Below are positions 11,777 to 24,151 of a DNA stretch of 64,000 nucleotides, piece after piece. The stretch spans positions 6,350,001 to 6,414,000 of the forward strand of contig NC_070567.1 in assembly GCF_026914185.1 (NCBI RefSeq). Direction: 5' to 3'. Position numbers and translations under genes: made by a program. The DNA comes from Puccinia triticina. Taxonomy: Eukaryota > Basidiomycota > Pucciniomycetes > Pucciniales > Pucciniaceae. Below the pieces are notes generated by a model. The model did no database searches and was not told where the DNA came from. It saw nothing but the letters and a program-made list of their open reading frames with translations. The stretch's first letter is position 1, and the number at the start of each line of letters is the position of its first letter.

Positions 11777-13235
11777 TCAGTTTTCGAATACTTGACTTGT
11801 AACGGTATGGACCGTGACTTGGTTGGATGGATCGCTCTTCTTGTATCCCTCTAGCGAGAAGTCCTTCAAGGTCCCATTGGGAGTTGCAATCAATGAATTT
11901 CGGATAGCGTTCATTGATAAGCCCCTTTCTCTCACTATAGAGAATACTGCACAAGAAGTACCGAGTAAGTGTCGTAAACAAGAATCGATGCGAATTTATA
12001 TGAAATCAAACTTACCAAGACTTGAATACCCCACGGGGATCCTCATCAGTTGAAGGAATACAAAACATCCAGTCATTCCCGGACTAGGCTGCCCCCCAGA
12101 GAGTACATCGGCAAGGAAGATTGAGGACGCTGTTAAGATGATCAAAGCACTCAAGGCCGAGGTCTGCAGTGCAACAACGCCAATCTTTGTCAAGATGTGA
12201 TCATTTCTTGAGAAGGGAGGAAGCGAAAAAATAAAGCAATTGGATTGGAACTAGTGCTCTGGCCTCAATCAGAAGACATAATGAGTGTACTCACTTCAAA
12301 AAACAGAATGGTTTGTCTTGATCTATGTTTTGTGCACTGCGCCCTGAGTAAAGATTCCCGGCAACGATGACCAATTCGGCCAACAAGGAAGTCGCTAGCC
12401 AAGCTGCTAAAACGTGTCTTGCGAGTTGGAAAGTTGGCAGTCCGGTTTCGGAGAGATCGACGACTTCAGCTGGCTTGCTCAGCTTGATTACTTCAGACCG
12501 ACGTAACAAGACAAAAACTATCAATTGTTGACATTCGAATCCCCTGCGTTATGGCAACTTACATATACTTATGGTGCAGCCCCATGAAGTCAAGAAGTTT
12601 ATTGCACAGATGAAAAGGCAGGCAACATTCCAGAGCTTTTTTCCAGCTGCTTTGAGAAAATGTTGGATGTAATATACTTGAACTAGAAATTGCACGCAGC
12701 TAGATGAGGAGAAAAGAGTTTCGAGTTGTCAGTACATACATGCATGTTTGCTTTGGAGCAAACCGGCCATCAGCGACTGACCCCACGGTAGCCGGAGTGG
12801 ACACCTGGGCGGCGGAAGGGCGTTCCAAAATTCCTGTATCTGCCAGGGTTCGAAACAAATGGATTGGTTGTTGAGTTTCCTCAAATCGATATCAAGATCA
12901 ATTTTTGGACACCTACTTGGCAAGTCGTCACTCTGTGGCACTAGGCTGGCGTAATTTTCTCGGAGAATGATCACGATGAATGCCAACGCTAACAAAGTCA
13001 CGGCATTGTTCCCCCAGCGAAACTTTGGAGAGGCAAACTTTGAGGCGTACGCTCGATCCAAGGTGATCCCGATAATCAGAGCACTGTCGTTTTGATTGAG
13101 GGGGAACAAAATGCTCTTGCTTTCAGTGTACCAATGTTACTTATTACCGAGTAGATAAATAGTTATTGAAATTACTCACGCAATTGGTGCTGCGAGGAGG
13201 TAAGCCGAAGAGTAGAAGAATTTCTGTTCTGACAT
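11777..13235 (-). CDS. Multi-pass membrane protein of unknown function
   Basis: Seven minus-strand exons are read: 13235-13180, 13119-12917, 12839-12740, 12699-12563, 12517-12295, 12206-12016 and 11946-11777. They sum to 360 codons (359 residues) with consistent phases. Donors include GTGAGT, GTAGGT, GTATGT and GTAAGT. Hydrophobic segments occur near NNAVTLLALAFIVIILREN, LWNVACLFICAINFLTSW, TFQLARHVLAAWLATSLLAE, KIGVVALQTSALSALIILTA and TGCFVFLQLMRIPVGYSS, so five to seven membrane spans are likely. The C-tail is polar. Its pattern of a late helix pair followed by a short cytosolic tail recalls basidiomycete DUF6534-type seven-helix proteins, but the match is too weak to name. The acceptor of exon 6 was chosen to keep the frame open. 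The gene is divergent from SSC1 across about 1.5 kb. Confidence 0.6.
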
Positions 13236-14704
13236 TTATTCTTCTCTTGCAGGGTATATAAAACAACCACAACGTAACAATAATGAATCGAGTATCCAAG
13301 GTCCACACTTAGTAATCTTATTGTCCTGTTGATCGATCCAGGAGCCTATGGGTGTGATTTGAAGCCGAAAGGATATCTTGGGATTTTCTGATTGCTTTCT
13401 CCGGTGGTTCAAGGGGGAATCAAAAACCTATAGATTCATATTTGCACCCGGGAAATTACAGATCTATGTGCCTGAAGCCTTTCAGAGATCGATATGCTAA
13501 GAGACGGAACAACTCGCAGATTTCGCCTGGATACGACAATTGAGTAATAAAAAAGGGGGAAAATATCAGACTATTTGTTCAACAAAGTAGCCTTGATCCT
13601 GGTGAGGGGTTCGTCGAATATTCTCTTATGTGACGATTGTGTGTCAGCTTGAGGTTCCATGCAGCTCAGCGGTTACTTGAGCGGAAATCGGCTCACGTTG
13701 ATTCTCGTATGTGAGATCAATTTGCTGAAGGAATCCCAGAAATCAACAGACTTCACAGTCATTGCTTCGCACCGCATACGGCTAGAAACCGACGGAATCA
13801 CCGGCCTCCCCTGTTACCTCGGTTGGCAACGGCAGCGGTGCATGGGCGACGTTTCCCCTGACCCGCGAGTCAGCATGATGAATGTACTTGATCGTCACTG
13901 GTTGATAGATTCCTCGCGACTTTTGACAAGTTTGGGTACCATGTCGACAATTTCTGGTGGTCATGACGCCCTTGTGGGGGTGGCATGCACAGCTCGCGAA
14001 CGTCATACATAATGATTCGTTACCGAGAGCTCTGGATCGATAGAGCGTATCTGTTGTCTTTTGGATGGCTTTCAGTTCGCGTCAAGTATTACATACACAC
14101 GAACTGGGAGCAGTACCCCAGACAGAATTTAGACACAGCAAAGCTGGCAAAGCAAAGAAAGAGAAAGGAGATTGTATTCTCCAGTCGACCTCGCCTCATC
14201 CTTTCCATGAGGTCTAATATCCGTTGGCATGTGTGAGCTGTCGGAATTCTTGACGTGGCACAAGCTGAGGAGTTCGCTGTGATCGGCCAAAGACCTCCTA
14301 TCAGAAGGTCGAGGCTGAGCTGAAGGTAAATACTATTCTTCCAGGCAAATTTTGTTTCTTCACACAGAAGAATTGCCTCTTCGGACTCGCCGTCTCTGGG
14401 TTCTCTGTTTTGGCGACTGCGCGGAGGGGCTTGAGTGGCTCGCTCGCCAGCGCAGCGCGGGGATGCATACATATGCAAAGTGAGCCCGACCTTCCAGCAT
14501 GATCGAGAGAGGTCGATTTGCTGCTGCGGGGCCTCCCCCGCATCCTCGCTGGTCCCATTTTAAAAAATTCCGCTGCCAGTCCGTCCCGCGCTCACCCTGC
14601 ACCAGGAACCCCACCAACGAACACCCCATATCCGACACGACCACTCCTAGAGCCTCCCCCCTCCAGACAGCCCACCCAAATACCACTGATTGACGCATAC
14701 CATC
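13236..14704. promoter_or_regulatory. Divergent promoter region between the membrane-protein gene and SSC1
   Basis: About 1.47 kb with no supported gene. The half next to SSC1 (14380-14700) is GC-richer. On the minus strand a TTTTATATACC word lies about 30 bases before the membrane-protein ATG. I looked for canonical heat-shock elements before SSC1 and found only a TTCTTC..GAAGAA pair at about 14348-14373 with the wrong spacing. Open frames of 60-130 residues here are judged spurious. Confidence 0.4.
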
Positions 14705-17146
14705 ATGAACTCGGCAGCTCGATTATCACGGGCAGTTCAGCCTCTTTCGTTCCAGTCAAGGACACTATCACGGACTATCCCCTTGGCTTCGAACTGCCAC
14801 TTCCAGCAGCGATGGTCATCTAACGGCAAGGTCTCCGGGCCGGTCATCGGTATCGATCTGGGAACGACCAACTCGTGTGTCTCCATCATGGAAGGCAAAA
14901 GCCCTCGGGTCATCGAAAACACCGAGGGGGGCCGAACTACCCCGTCAGTCGTAGCCTTCACCAAAGACGGTGAAAAACTCGTTGGAATTCCTGCCAAGCG
15001 ACAAGCCCTGGTCAAGTCAGTTCTGCTCTGTCCCTGTCTCTCTCTCTCTCCTCTCAACGTCTCTTTGCGCATGACAGGACCAAAATCTGATCCTGTCACC
15101 ACATCATTGTGCAGCTATGAAAACACGTTTTTTGCTACCAAAAGGCTGTTGGGTCGAAAATTTTCTGACTCGGAGGTCCAGAAAGACATCAACCAAGTCC
15201 CGTATAAAATCGTCAAACACACCAACGGCGATGCTTGGTTGGAGGCACGTGGCCAAAAGTATTCACCAAGTCAGATAGGTGGATACGTTGTTCAAAAGAT
15301 GAAGGAGACCGCTGAAGGTTACCTGACGAAAGAGGTTAAACACGCTGGTTAGTAGCTGTTTCTCTTCTGATCTGAAATGCCTTTACCTGGTCACCAACCC
15401 CTTTCATTTTTTCCGCTTGCAGTTATCACCGTCCCTGCCTACTTCAACGACGCCCAGCGGCAAGCAACAAAGGATGCCGGTGCAATTGCCAAGCTGGACG
15501 TTCTCCGTGTTATCAACGAACCCACCGCTGCTGCCTTGGCATATGGTCTGGATCGAGAAGAATCGCGGCTGATCGCGGTCTACGACCTCGGAGGTGGTAC
15601 CTTCGATGTGTCGATTCTTGAAATGCAGAAAGGCGTCTTCGAGGTTAAATCAACCAACGGTGACACCCACCTGGGAGGGGAAGACTTCGACATTGTACTC
15701 GTCGATCACATCATCTCTGAATTCAAGAAAGACACCGGTATCGATCTTAGCAAAGACCGAATGGCCATCCAACGAATCCGAGAAGCTGCCGAAAAAGCCA
15801 AAATCGAATTATCATCCACCTCGCAAACGGACATCAACCTCCCCTTCATTACCGCCGATGCCACAGGTCCCAAGCACATCGATATCAAACTTGGTCGGGC
15901 CAAGTTCGAATCCCTGGTTTCCAAGCTGGTCACTCGGACCGTAGAACCTTGCAAGAAGGCCATCGCTGATGCTGGTGTCAAGAAAGACGAGATCAACGAC
16001 GTTCTATTGGTTGGAGGCATGACACGAATGCCCCGAGTTATCGAAACCGTCAAATCACTATTCGGCCGAGAACCAAGCAAAGGTGTGAACCCCGATGAGG
16101 CAGTGGCTGTCGGCGCTTCAATCCAGGCCGGTGTTTTGTCCGGCTCCGTCACGGATGTCCTTCTTTTGGACGTAACCCCGCTTTCGCTAGGTATCGAGAC
16201 CCTTGGTGGTGTCTTCACCCGACGTAAGCCTCCGGTAGATATATTTAGTGATGCCAGCCGCTAAATTGACTTTTATTTATTCTTAGTGATTAACCGCAAT
16301 ACCACTATTCCCACCAAGAAGTCATCTGTCTTCTCTACCGCTGCCGATGGCCAGACAGCAGTTGACATCAAGGTCTTCCAAGGAGAACGAGAACTGGTCC
16401 GGGACAACAAGCTCTTGGGCAACTTTCAACTCGTTGGAATTCCTCCTGCCCCCAAGGGAATTCCCCAAATCGAAGTTACCTTCGACATCAACGCTGACGG
16501 TATCGTTGACGTATCGGCCAAAGACAAGGCAACAGTAAGCAGTTTAACTTTGCTCAGAGTTTCATCTCCAAGACCGAACGAGTACTGACGAAATATTTCC
16601 ATCGGGCTACCGCAGAACAAGGAGCAATCGATTGTTATCGCTGCTTCGTCCGGTCTGTCCGACAAGGAGATTGAGCGAATGATGCACGAGGCCGAACAGC
16701 ACGCCGAAACGGATAAGGAACGTCGAGGAGTCATCGAGGCAGCCAACCAAGCCGACAGTGTCTGCGCAGACACCGAAAAGGCCATCAAGGAGTTTGGCGA
16801 CAAAGTTCCAGTCGAAGAGAAGGAGGAGGTGATGAAGTTGGTGGCCGAGCTCCGTGAACTTGCTGTCAAGAGTCAGAGCGGCGACGAATCAATCAAGGCC
16901 GAAGACATCAAGGAAGCCGTCAGTAAAACACAGAACAAGAGCTTGAACTTGTTTGCCAAGGTACGCACATTTCAGCATCTTTCTGCTGTTTGTTATCGTG
17001 CTCTCTCGCAGCATCGACTCATCGCTCATTGCTATCGCTCAACCTTCCAGGTTTACGAATCCCGCAACAAAGACGAACAGGCCAAGAATGACTCCGACTC
17101 CACCCCTCCACCCCCGGAATCCGACGAACAGAAGAAGAAAGATTAG
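14705..17146 (+). CDS. SSC1: Mitochondrial Hsp70 chaperone (SSC1/mortalin type)
   Basis: Six exons, 14705-15015, 15115-15347, 15423-16223, 16287-16534, 16616-16960 and 17051-17146, encode 677 residues. Residues 1 to about 39 are Arg/Ser-rich without acids and end QRWSS, a matrix-targeting presequence. The ATPase domain starts [13 protein letters not shown] at about 46-57. Further DnaK-family signatures are [14 protein letters not shown] and [13 protein letters not shown]. The substrate-binding domain has [19 protein letters not shown], and the [20 protein letters not shown] linker leads to the helical lid. The C-terminus is the mitochondrial-type Pro/Lys/Asp tail ending EQKKKD. Known role: motor of the TIM23 import complex and matrix folding with Mge1 and Mdj1. 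Length matches the family. A second in-frame start upstream would be TTG, so the ATG at 14705 is used. It is convergent with the GH27 gene. Confidence 0.95.
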
Positions 17147-18438
17147 ACCATCCTTGATACCCCCCCCCCCCCTAAAAAGATCTTGTTCACCGTTCGTCTC
17201 AGATCCTCTCCGCTAGAAGATCATTGCCCCCCTCACAATGAAAGGTGGATCGATCTAACCATCTCACAATGTCAAATTTTTCACGTGTTGATAATTGTCT
17301 AATGGCGGTTTTTCTTCGCCGAGCCCTTCTTTTTTTTTCTTTGCTCCTTTTCATGTAATTGCCCACACTTCTTTTTTGTTTGGTGTTTACCCAACCCTCT
17401 TTCGCTCAATACCCTCCCCTATACAAAACCCTTGTTACACAATCCCCTCTCCTCATGAAATCAACGAAAGAACAAAATACCAATCTTGACGCAAACAATG
17501 ACTTCAAAGTTCTCGAACAGTCGATCCATCAGATGTGTTGGCATGTTGGCTGCAAAAAAGGGAATCCTGAGATTCAATTTCAGGTAGTGAAGGACTCCCC
17601 CGTTGGGTAAAACATTTGATCTGGAGGGAAAGGCTAAACCTTACTGGCTGGGGAAAGGTGATTGAGATCAAGTTTCCACCAGCAAACAAGGTTTAGCGCC
17701 TCCCACTAAATCTGGCCATTTAGGTGACGGGAACTTTGCGGGAAGTCCTCCTCAGCTGCGTATTCAGCGTGTCAGAGCACAAATTACAACCATGAGGTTG
17801 ATACCAGAGTGATGGTAGTTTTATTTGACAGGTTATGTAGTTACAATTTTTATCAGGGTTTCAAGTAAAGAAGGGGAAAAAGAAAGATTGGGATTGTTAC
17901 ATGTTGAGCATCTGAAACAGTGGATCTAAAAGCAGCGGATAGAAAAGACAGGGTGCTACAATTAGAAAAAACAAAACCTGTGAGAATCACCAGGAAATGA
18001 AATGAGTAAAAAGTAAGTTTTGGTACAGGACTGACAAGAAGAGTGGAAATGGATCTAAATCAAAAGTGGAAAGAATGATACAAGGACTAAAAAAGCAATT
18101 TGCAAGACATCAACAAAATAGTCCAACATTTGGACCAATCTTGATGATTTTGTGGAACTTATAAGACAAGGATCAGGTTGCTGGTGTAGCTGGAGTTTTT
18201 ACAATTGAGAGAGCAACAAATTCAGGAGCCCATTGATCCAATCCACTAATTCGAACTGTGTTTGATTTGTTGGGCTGTCAACGTTATCCAGTCAGCTCTA
18301 GATAATCAGATTCTAGGTTGTTCTCTTCTCAAGACTTACAAGTTTGATTGAGGCCAGAAAACCATTGTAAATATCTGACCAAGTCTGGTGTATTCGTAAT
18401 AAAATATCGCAAGAAAGAAATTAATTTTGCACATAGGG
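17147..18438. other. Convergent 3' flanks of SSC1 and the GH27 gene
   Basis: Contains a run of C at 17160-17172 just after the SSC1 stop, a pyrimidine-rich tail, and the MITE at 17588-17751. The remainder to 18438 is AT-rich and shows no gene. Confidence 0.4.
17588..17751. mobile_element. MITE related to 6756-7021, about 164 bp
   Basis: It carries the same internal hairpin (GGCTAAACCTTACTGGCTGG ... CCAGCAAACAAGGTTTAGC) and a right end GCGGGAAGTCCTCC. The left end (GGACTCCCCCGTTGGG) has diverged. It lies in the SSC1 3' flank. Confidence 0.65.
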
Positions 18439-20942
18439 TCATGAAAGTCCTGTTGTCAAAAAGTGCCCTGTACTGACCATACCAGTCCTAGGCAAATGTA
18501 CTTGAAATTGTAGATTTGCGTCGTCATTCACAGTAATAAGGACTCTTTTAAAGCTCAAATTTCCTGTATCTTCATTATTTTCTGGCAGCGCAGCATGGAT
18601 GTAATCCAGGGCGATGGTGACTTCATCCGTTCCTCCCCCGGGGATATCCTTCCAGACCACCGAGCCCTTTCCCTCAGGCCCGATGTACCTTGCAACCTTC
18701 TGGTCGCCCACCATTTTGATCTCCGCTGGCGCGACTACTTCGGCTTGGTCGATTGTGAAGCGTGTAAATTCTTTTCGAGGAGCTTCCTTGGTTTCTGTAA
18801 GCTTTAGCAATAGGCTTCCGCGATGTGCAATGTCAATTTCAAAGCTACCAAAAGTAGAAATGAAAAGAAGAAACATTGGAAAACGGTTAGCCACTTAATG
18901 CGATGATACCGCTTTGAAAATTCAAGGACTGACGATTTTTCCTTGATGCCTAGATCTTGCCCGACCCATAAGTCTTCTACGCGTGCGGCTGAAAAACCCA
19001 GATCATCCAGTTTGATAGTTGTTCTTTGATCACCTTGTGCCCAGTTGACAACGACTACAATCCGATAAGTTTTTACACGTTACGCAGGTTAGCTTCAGCT
19101 GCATACATTTAAGAACAGCAAGGAGTTAACAAAAAAGAGCAAACGTCTGCTTACACACAACTGTTCCCCCATCCTTCAAGGGCCCACTCCATATATCCTT
19201 CTCGTTGGGGTATCGGCGCCTCAAGGTGACACTTTTCCCTAGTTCGTCTTGCTATTTTAAGAAAGGCAAATGTTGATAACCATCCTTCGTCCAGAAGTAA
19301 TGATCCAGAAATTATTATATTTGTGAATTTTGACTTACATTTACTTTGATTGCATTTGGGTTTTTTATCATCTCAACTGTATCCTTGTCAACATCTTGGA
19401 CCTTATCAGAAAAGATCAGAGGTGATCTTTGGAATGTAGAAGAACAATTCAGATTTAATGGTGAGAATTGATGGATAAAGAAGAGGACAGAGAATCACTT
19501 TGTAGCAGCCCAAAAAGTGAACATGGTCCTCTTCTCAACAAAATTTAGTTCCCCATCATCTGTTCGAGCCAGTCTGAGAAAACCAAGATCGTTGAATGCT
19601 CCAGGCCTTGCGTAGTGAGCAAAAGCAACAACTCCATTCAAACTCCTGACACTGTTTGGTCAGAAATGAAGTGAGGTGAGTACAAAATGGACTGGAAGAT
19701 AAAAGTATACTTATGTTTCTTACAAGGAGTCCCAAATAGGCAATTGCTCATCTGATACCCTCCAACTATTGGCCAGTTTTTGCTGGGCCAATGCCGAAGC
19801 ACCCCACTGCCCAGTACTAATTATATTCAAAACAGTCAGCATGATAACAAATGTAGCTGCCTGGAAGTTTCAATTCAACTGACGCATAGAACATCGATAC
19901 ACGGGTATTGAGTAATGCATTTTGCATGTTAATGTAACGCTCCTGTGAATTTTTTTAATCATCAATCCTTTATAGATACAACACTGCTTGGTCAAACCCC
20001 CATAAAGGTTTGATGGACTCACATCCAACTTTGTTGCTGTATCCGGATTTTGCAAAAATTCAGTGGAGGGCATGTCACAGCTGTATCATCATGGTTATGC
20101 AATGTTGTAGATAGATTAGTACATACATTTATTATAATATGCTATTTTTCAGATAGGAGAGATGTTGAAGCTTACGGCCTATGCATTAGATAAACCACAC
20201 CTTGGTCAGCCAGACTTTTTACGTAGGCTTCCAAGTCCCAAGGGATATCGAGTCCGGCTTCTGGCCCACCTCCAAAAGGTCTAGAGCACAGTTGCGGTCT
20301 AAAAGGTCATGATCTCATCAGCCACTCCTCTTTCGAACACGTACAAGTTGGAAGGAATTCATGAATGTGAACTAACCCTCCCCATGTACCCACTCCAAAA
20401 TTAAAGCCTTTTGGTTTAATCCAGCCTACAAAATTCCCGATGCCATTTGGGAAAGAAGCCTTCTCAGTCTGTTTATGAATGAACCTCTTATTCAGCTCAA
20501 GGATCTCCCGGTCAGTTAAAGTCTAAAAATAAAGATGTGTATACCTGGGGCGACCCATCCGAATTGTAGCCCCTTTCCCATCCACAATCAAATATGATGG
20601 TGGTATATCCCGCTGTTTTGAGTCCATTCTTATCTATACGATCTGCCTGTCCGTAAATTGTCTCGTCTCTTGGAGCATTGCACTCAATGGCCCAGTCAGA
20701 GCTCCAGCCCATTGGAGCTACGCAGTATAGAATGTTGACTATTTCAGTATCATGAAATTCTTGGATGAAACTAATCCTTTTCACTGACGTTTAATACCAT
20801 TAGGTTCCGCTATACTGCGCTGCACCATTTTGATAGGGTTTTGGGCTGTAAATCCAATGGTTGAGATAGTGAAAATCAAAATTTCCACCCCTTTGTAGAG
20901 CCACTGATTATGGTTTGACCTGTTTTTCATCTTCGAGAGCAT
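18439..20942 (-). CDS. GH27 alpha-galactosidase-like secreted protein, probable pseudoenzyme
   Basis: Twelve exons are read on the minus strand: 20942-20798, 20717-20545, 20468-20377, 20280-20176, 20080-20023, 19942-19884, 19816-19724, 19645-19499, 19426-19339, 19251-19155, 19054-18934 and 18844-18439. They total 528 codons (527 residues) with every phase consistent. The N-terminus holds a hydrophobic signal (EILIFTISTIGFTA) before NAPMGWSSDW, the GH27 opening. IIFDCGW, FYATGQWGAS, LANSWRV and TFWAATKSPLIFSDKV follow the melibiase fold order. A beta-sandwich C-domain (GTVVFVVNWAQG) and an extra C-terminal domain of about 130 residues end it. The nucleophile site, YLKYDNC in active enzymes, reads YLMHRPC (Arg171). 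The acid/base site, NDPDML, reads NDLGFL (Gly263). Both catalytic Asp therefore seem absent. The start could be the ATG at 20942 or 20930. Confidence 0.82.
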
Positions 20943-22067
20943 GCTGATAATGTCTGAGTTAATTTAGGTCAAGTTTGATGAAACATAACCAATCCAACCA
21001 ACTTCAGTGCGGTAATCAGTATGGGCGATTGCTTTGGGATCGATATACTGGTGTTCTTTATCCACTCTATACGCGGATGGCTGCTCTATTCGAGGATAGA
21101 AATCAGCGCTGGGTCTCTTTGGCAAGTCAGTGTACCATGTATATGACAGAAGTGATTTAAAAGGAAGAATGAACAGATCTATATGAAAGTAAAATGTCTG
21201 TGATCAGAGTGATTCTGAGCTCGTGGTGGTGAGCGTTTGGCGAAGAAAGTAAATGATTGCAATCTGATGTTGCAGCTCCAAAAAGATAGTGAGAAGAAAA
21301 TCACAATGTCCAATATCCGTGATTAAAATCAGTATGTCCAGGGAGATATGAAGAAGTGAAAGTTGCGAAAAGACGGGTGAGTGTCGACTCCTGAGGCAAG
21401 CTTGGCAGCCAAAGGAGTGATGTTGTTTTATAGTGTTGTGATTAACCAGCGAGTGCATCCATGCGCAATTGGTATCCTAGCTATGTAGATACCTCGATGT
21501 CGCCGAGATCAGGGGTTGATCAGAGCGCGTTGCGAATGTTAAACTATGGAAGGCCTCGCGATGAAGGCCTCACGTATCGACCGCACGGTGAGTCTACAAC
21601 GCCCGGCTGCGGATGGTCGGGTCGAGGAGCCTTTCAACGCGCCCCGGCGAATCTGTGCATGTCGATACATACGCAACCGTCACGCAGAGAAATTTCCCCC
21701 GGTTTCGCGATGACTATCCAAAGGTGTGGGAGGCCACCGGGCGTCGGACGAGATAGCAACAAGAGGTTTGACTCTTTGAGCGACGCATCCCGACCGGAGC
21801 GGAAGCATCCCTTCACGGCGGCAGGTCTCGGGCTTGAGCCGTCATGCACTGACGCGACCATCTTATCAGGCCACGGGCAAAAATAAAAAAACATGGTGGG
21901 CCTCAAGCAGCCCACCATTACTGGCTGGATCTGCATTCCAAGACACCACCGAGAATTTGGAATGTTTGCAAGTCTTATTGCTCATGACCATAAGCCGGGG
22001 TTCAATGCGGGCTTCATGAGGTCTAGGATGAACCCGGTGCCATAAAACGTGGAATTGTGGTTCAAGT
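20943..22067. other. Intergenic upstream of the GH27 gene, no gene seen
   Basis: AT-rich to about 21450, then a GC-rich block (21480-21880) whose overlapping open frames (141 residues plus, 100 minus) lack splice or family support. The block may be a 5' regulatory or repeat segment. Confidence 0.35.
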
Positions 22068-22268
22068 GGAGGACTTCCCGTCGAGTCTGGGAGCCTCCCA
22101 GATCTCAATTTACACACCCATACTCTTAATTTTTGGTAGAAGGGAAAATATTTTCCTAACCCTACAGCTCATGACTTTCATGTGCACTGATTGTTGATTT
22201 AGTAGATGTCTTAATTTAGGAGTTATAGGGGCATCTAGAGCTCTCTAAATGCCAACGGGAAGTCCTCC
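22068..22268. mobile_element. Intact MITE, GGAGGACTTCCCGT termini, 201 bp
   Basis: Perfect terminal inverted repeats GGAGGACTTCCCGT/ACGGGAAGTCCTCC are flanked by AGT on both sides, a possible 3-bp target duplication. It is the undisturbed form of the element broken at 6660-7090. Three-base duplications occur in PIF/Harbinger and CACTA elements, so the superfamily is open. Confidence 0.75.
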
Positions 22269-22769
22269 AGTTAAGGCACACCATTGCGGGGAGGAGGGCT
22301 ACATTTGAATGGATCAGAAGGATTTCTTGGCAAGTGGACAGTGCTGAAGCTGATGGCATCGTGCCATATAAATAGGTATTTGGACTGTGCTCTTTTGACT
22401 GCCAATTTATTTTGTTCCAGAAGTTGATGGAGGCAATTTTATGAGAACATTATCAAGGCAGTTTTCTTGATTTCATATCCATCAGGCTTCCCTTAATTTC
22501 CCCCACTTTTTTTGCTTGGCAGGTTTGAGATTAAGGAACACACTTCAACCCTGTTTTCCCTTATTCTTGGAAGTGGCCCGCTGGTTGATGAAGCTTGATG
22601 AACCGTTCAGGCATTCTGGTCATCCCTCCAACTTTCACCCAACCTTAATTAATTCAACTGGGGAAACAACCCTTACTTGTTGACCATTCTCAACCTCCAC
22701 ACACTTCAACCACTACCAGATATCCTGAGTGGGATATCCAGTAAGAAATCCAGGATACCCTGTATCCCA

Positions 22770-22935
22770 AAGCACACTCCTGTAATAGGAGTGCACACTG
22801 TGCCAAAGCACACTCTGTATTAGGAGTGTGCCAAAGCACACTCCATAATAGGGGTGCACACTCCGTAATAGGAGTGTGCCAAAGCACACTCTGTAATACA
22901 CCCCGTAATAGGAGTGTTGTGCCAAAAAGCACACT
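22770..22935. repeat. Imperfect tandem repeat, CAAAGCACACTC..AATAGGAGTG unit
   Basis: Four to five irregular copies of a unit of about 25-40 bp. The units share AAAGCACACTC and the palindromic core CACTCC.TAATAGGAGTG. Phase between copies is irregular. Confidence 0.7.
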
Positions 22936-23029
22936 ATGTTAGAGATAAACATTTGAAACTGGGGTACCTGTTAAGTTTTGAGCTTAAGCACCAACAAGAT
23001 ACAGAAGATGAGCAATGACAGAGCTTGAG

Positions 23030-23424
23030 CAACGATGGGAGGTTAAGCTACCCGTAACGGTAGCGTAACAAAAACGTCCGTTATTGTTACCATGACGGCG
23101 GCAAAGCTTCCGTTACATTTTCTTTAATTTTTTTCTCTCTCTTGCTAGCCTTGTTATGTTATCCCTTGCAATTATAGGAGGATAACCTGCGCAAAAAAGG
23201 GGGTTTTTCCCCCTTTTATGGCATTTTTACCTCTGGTAACGCGGTTAACGCGTTATCTCCGTTATTTTTCTGGGTATTGAGGGTGAAAACACCCTCTGTT
23301 ACGTTACCCACCGGCCCAAGGAGCCATGTTGCCATATAACGGTAACACGTTATCTGGTAACGGTGGGAAGTTACGTTACGAAAATCCCTCTGGATATTGT
23401 AACGTATGTAACTTCCCATCGTTG
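23030..23424. mobile_element. 395-bp MITE with 7-bp target duplication (family of 2968-3361)
   Basis: Ends CAACGATGGGA and TCCCATCGTTG are perfect inverted repeats. The 7-bp direct repeat GCTTGAG flanks it at 23023-23029 and 23425-23431. The interior carries the same GTTACG/CGTAAC-rich composition as the 394-bp copy near 3 kb. Confidence 0.85.
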
Positions 23425-23435
23425 GCTTGAGGAAG

Positions 23436-23935
23436 GGGCAGTGAGAGTGTCAATCTGGCCAGATATGGCTCAGGTAGGCACAGAGAAAAAAAGGAGAGAG
23501 AACCAATGAGTTGATTGCTCTGGAATAGGCTATGGTTATATAGACTATGTATATGGCATTAATTTGTGAGTGAGAATAAAATTAATAAAAAGGATAATGA
23601 ATAATAAACTTCTCAACTCATTGTAACATGTCAAAATTTACATCAATATCCCCAGCAGAGAGTGCACACACAGAAGGATAAGAAGGATTTGGGAAAGTTT
23701 GACAAACTAATCTAGGCATAGAACAAAGTCAACATGGCTAGTACGGTAGGCAAACATGACCACTAAATACAAGCAGACCATAATATGTGGACTCATAAGT
23801 GTAGAATATCTTTGATCTGAAAATATGCCCATAGAGGAGGATAAAGTGAGCAGAGATGGTGAAGAAGGGATTTTAGGTATTTTTAGGGATGCGTGGAGAC
23901 AGAATTCCAACAGTACCTGCTAGTTTGTTTTTCAA
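23436..23935. repeat. Dispersed repeat, second copy at about 40310-40990
   Basis: Shared words in the same order and orientation include TATAGACTATG/TAGACTATGCAC, GTGAGTGAGAATAAAATT, CAGCAGAGAGTGCACACAC, GGACTCATAAGTGT and ACAGAATTCCAACA. Both copies are non-coding. The family is unidentified. Confidence 0.65.
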
Positions 23936-24151
23936 AACCAGCACCTCACACCGCACCTGGCACCGGCAATACTTTTGGCGGGTACCCCAGGTACCTCCTT
24001 TGGCAGCAAGCTGGATAGAAATGTATCCAGTGCCTTGGGAGAATTCAATCCAGTATGGCGAGGAAATTCTCCCAGCAAGCTGGATAGATTCAGCTTTCTG
24101 GGAGGATTCCTCTTGGCAAGCTTGCAAAAAAAAAAAACCACAAGCACTATG

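Noticed and set aside
14300..14704. Heat-shock elements in the SSC1 promoter.
   Set aside because: The TTCTTC and GAAGAA words present are separated by 5 bases instead of the 2-base spacing of nTTCnnGAAn, and no third unit is present.
20468..20545. A possible 22-base intron in the GH27 gene (GTATACAC..TTTTTAG).
   Set aside because: Using a later acceptor gives a normal intron of about 76 bases with a TTAACTGAC branch site and the protein joins smoothly (GSPQ to TEKASFPNG), so no micro-intron is needed.
21461..21886. A 141-residue plus-strand frame in a GC-rich block.
   Set aside because: It has an opposite-strand frame of similar length, no splice signals and low-complexity composition, as expected from GC-rich non-coding DNA.
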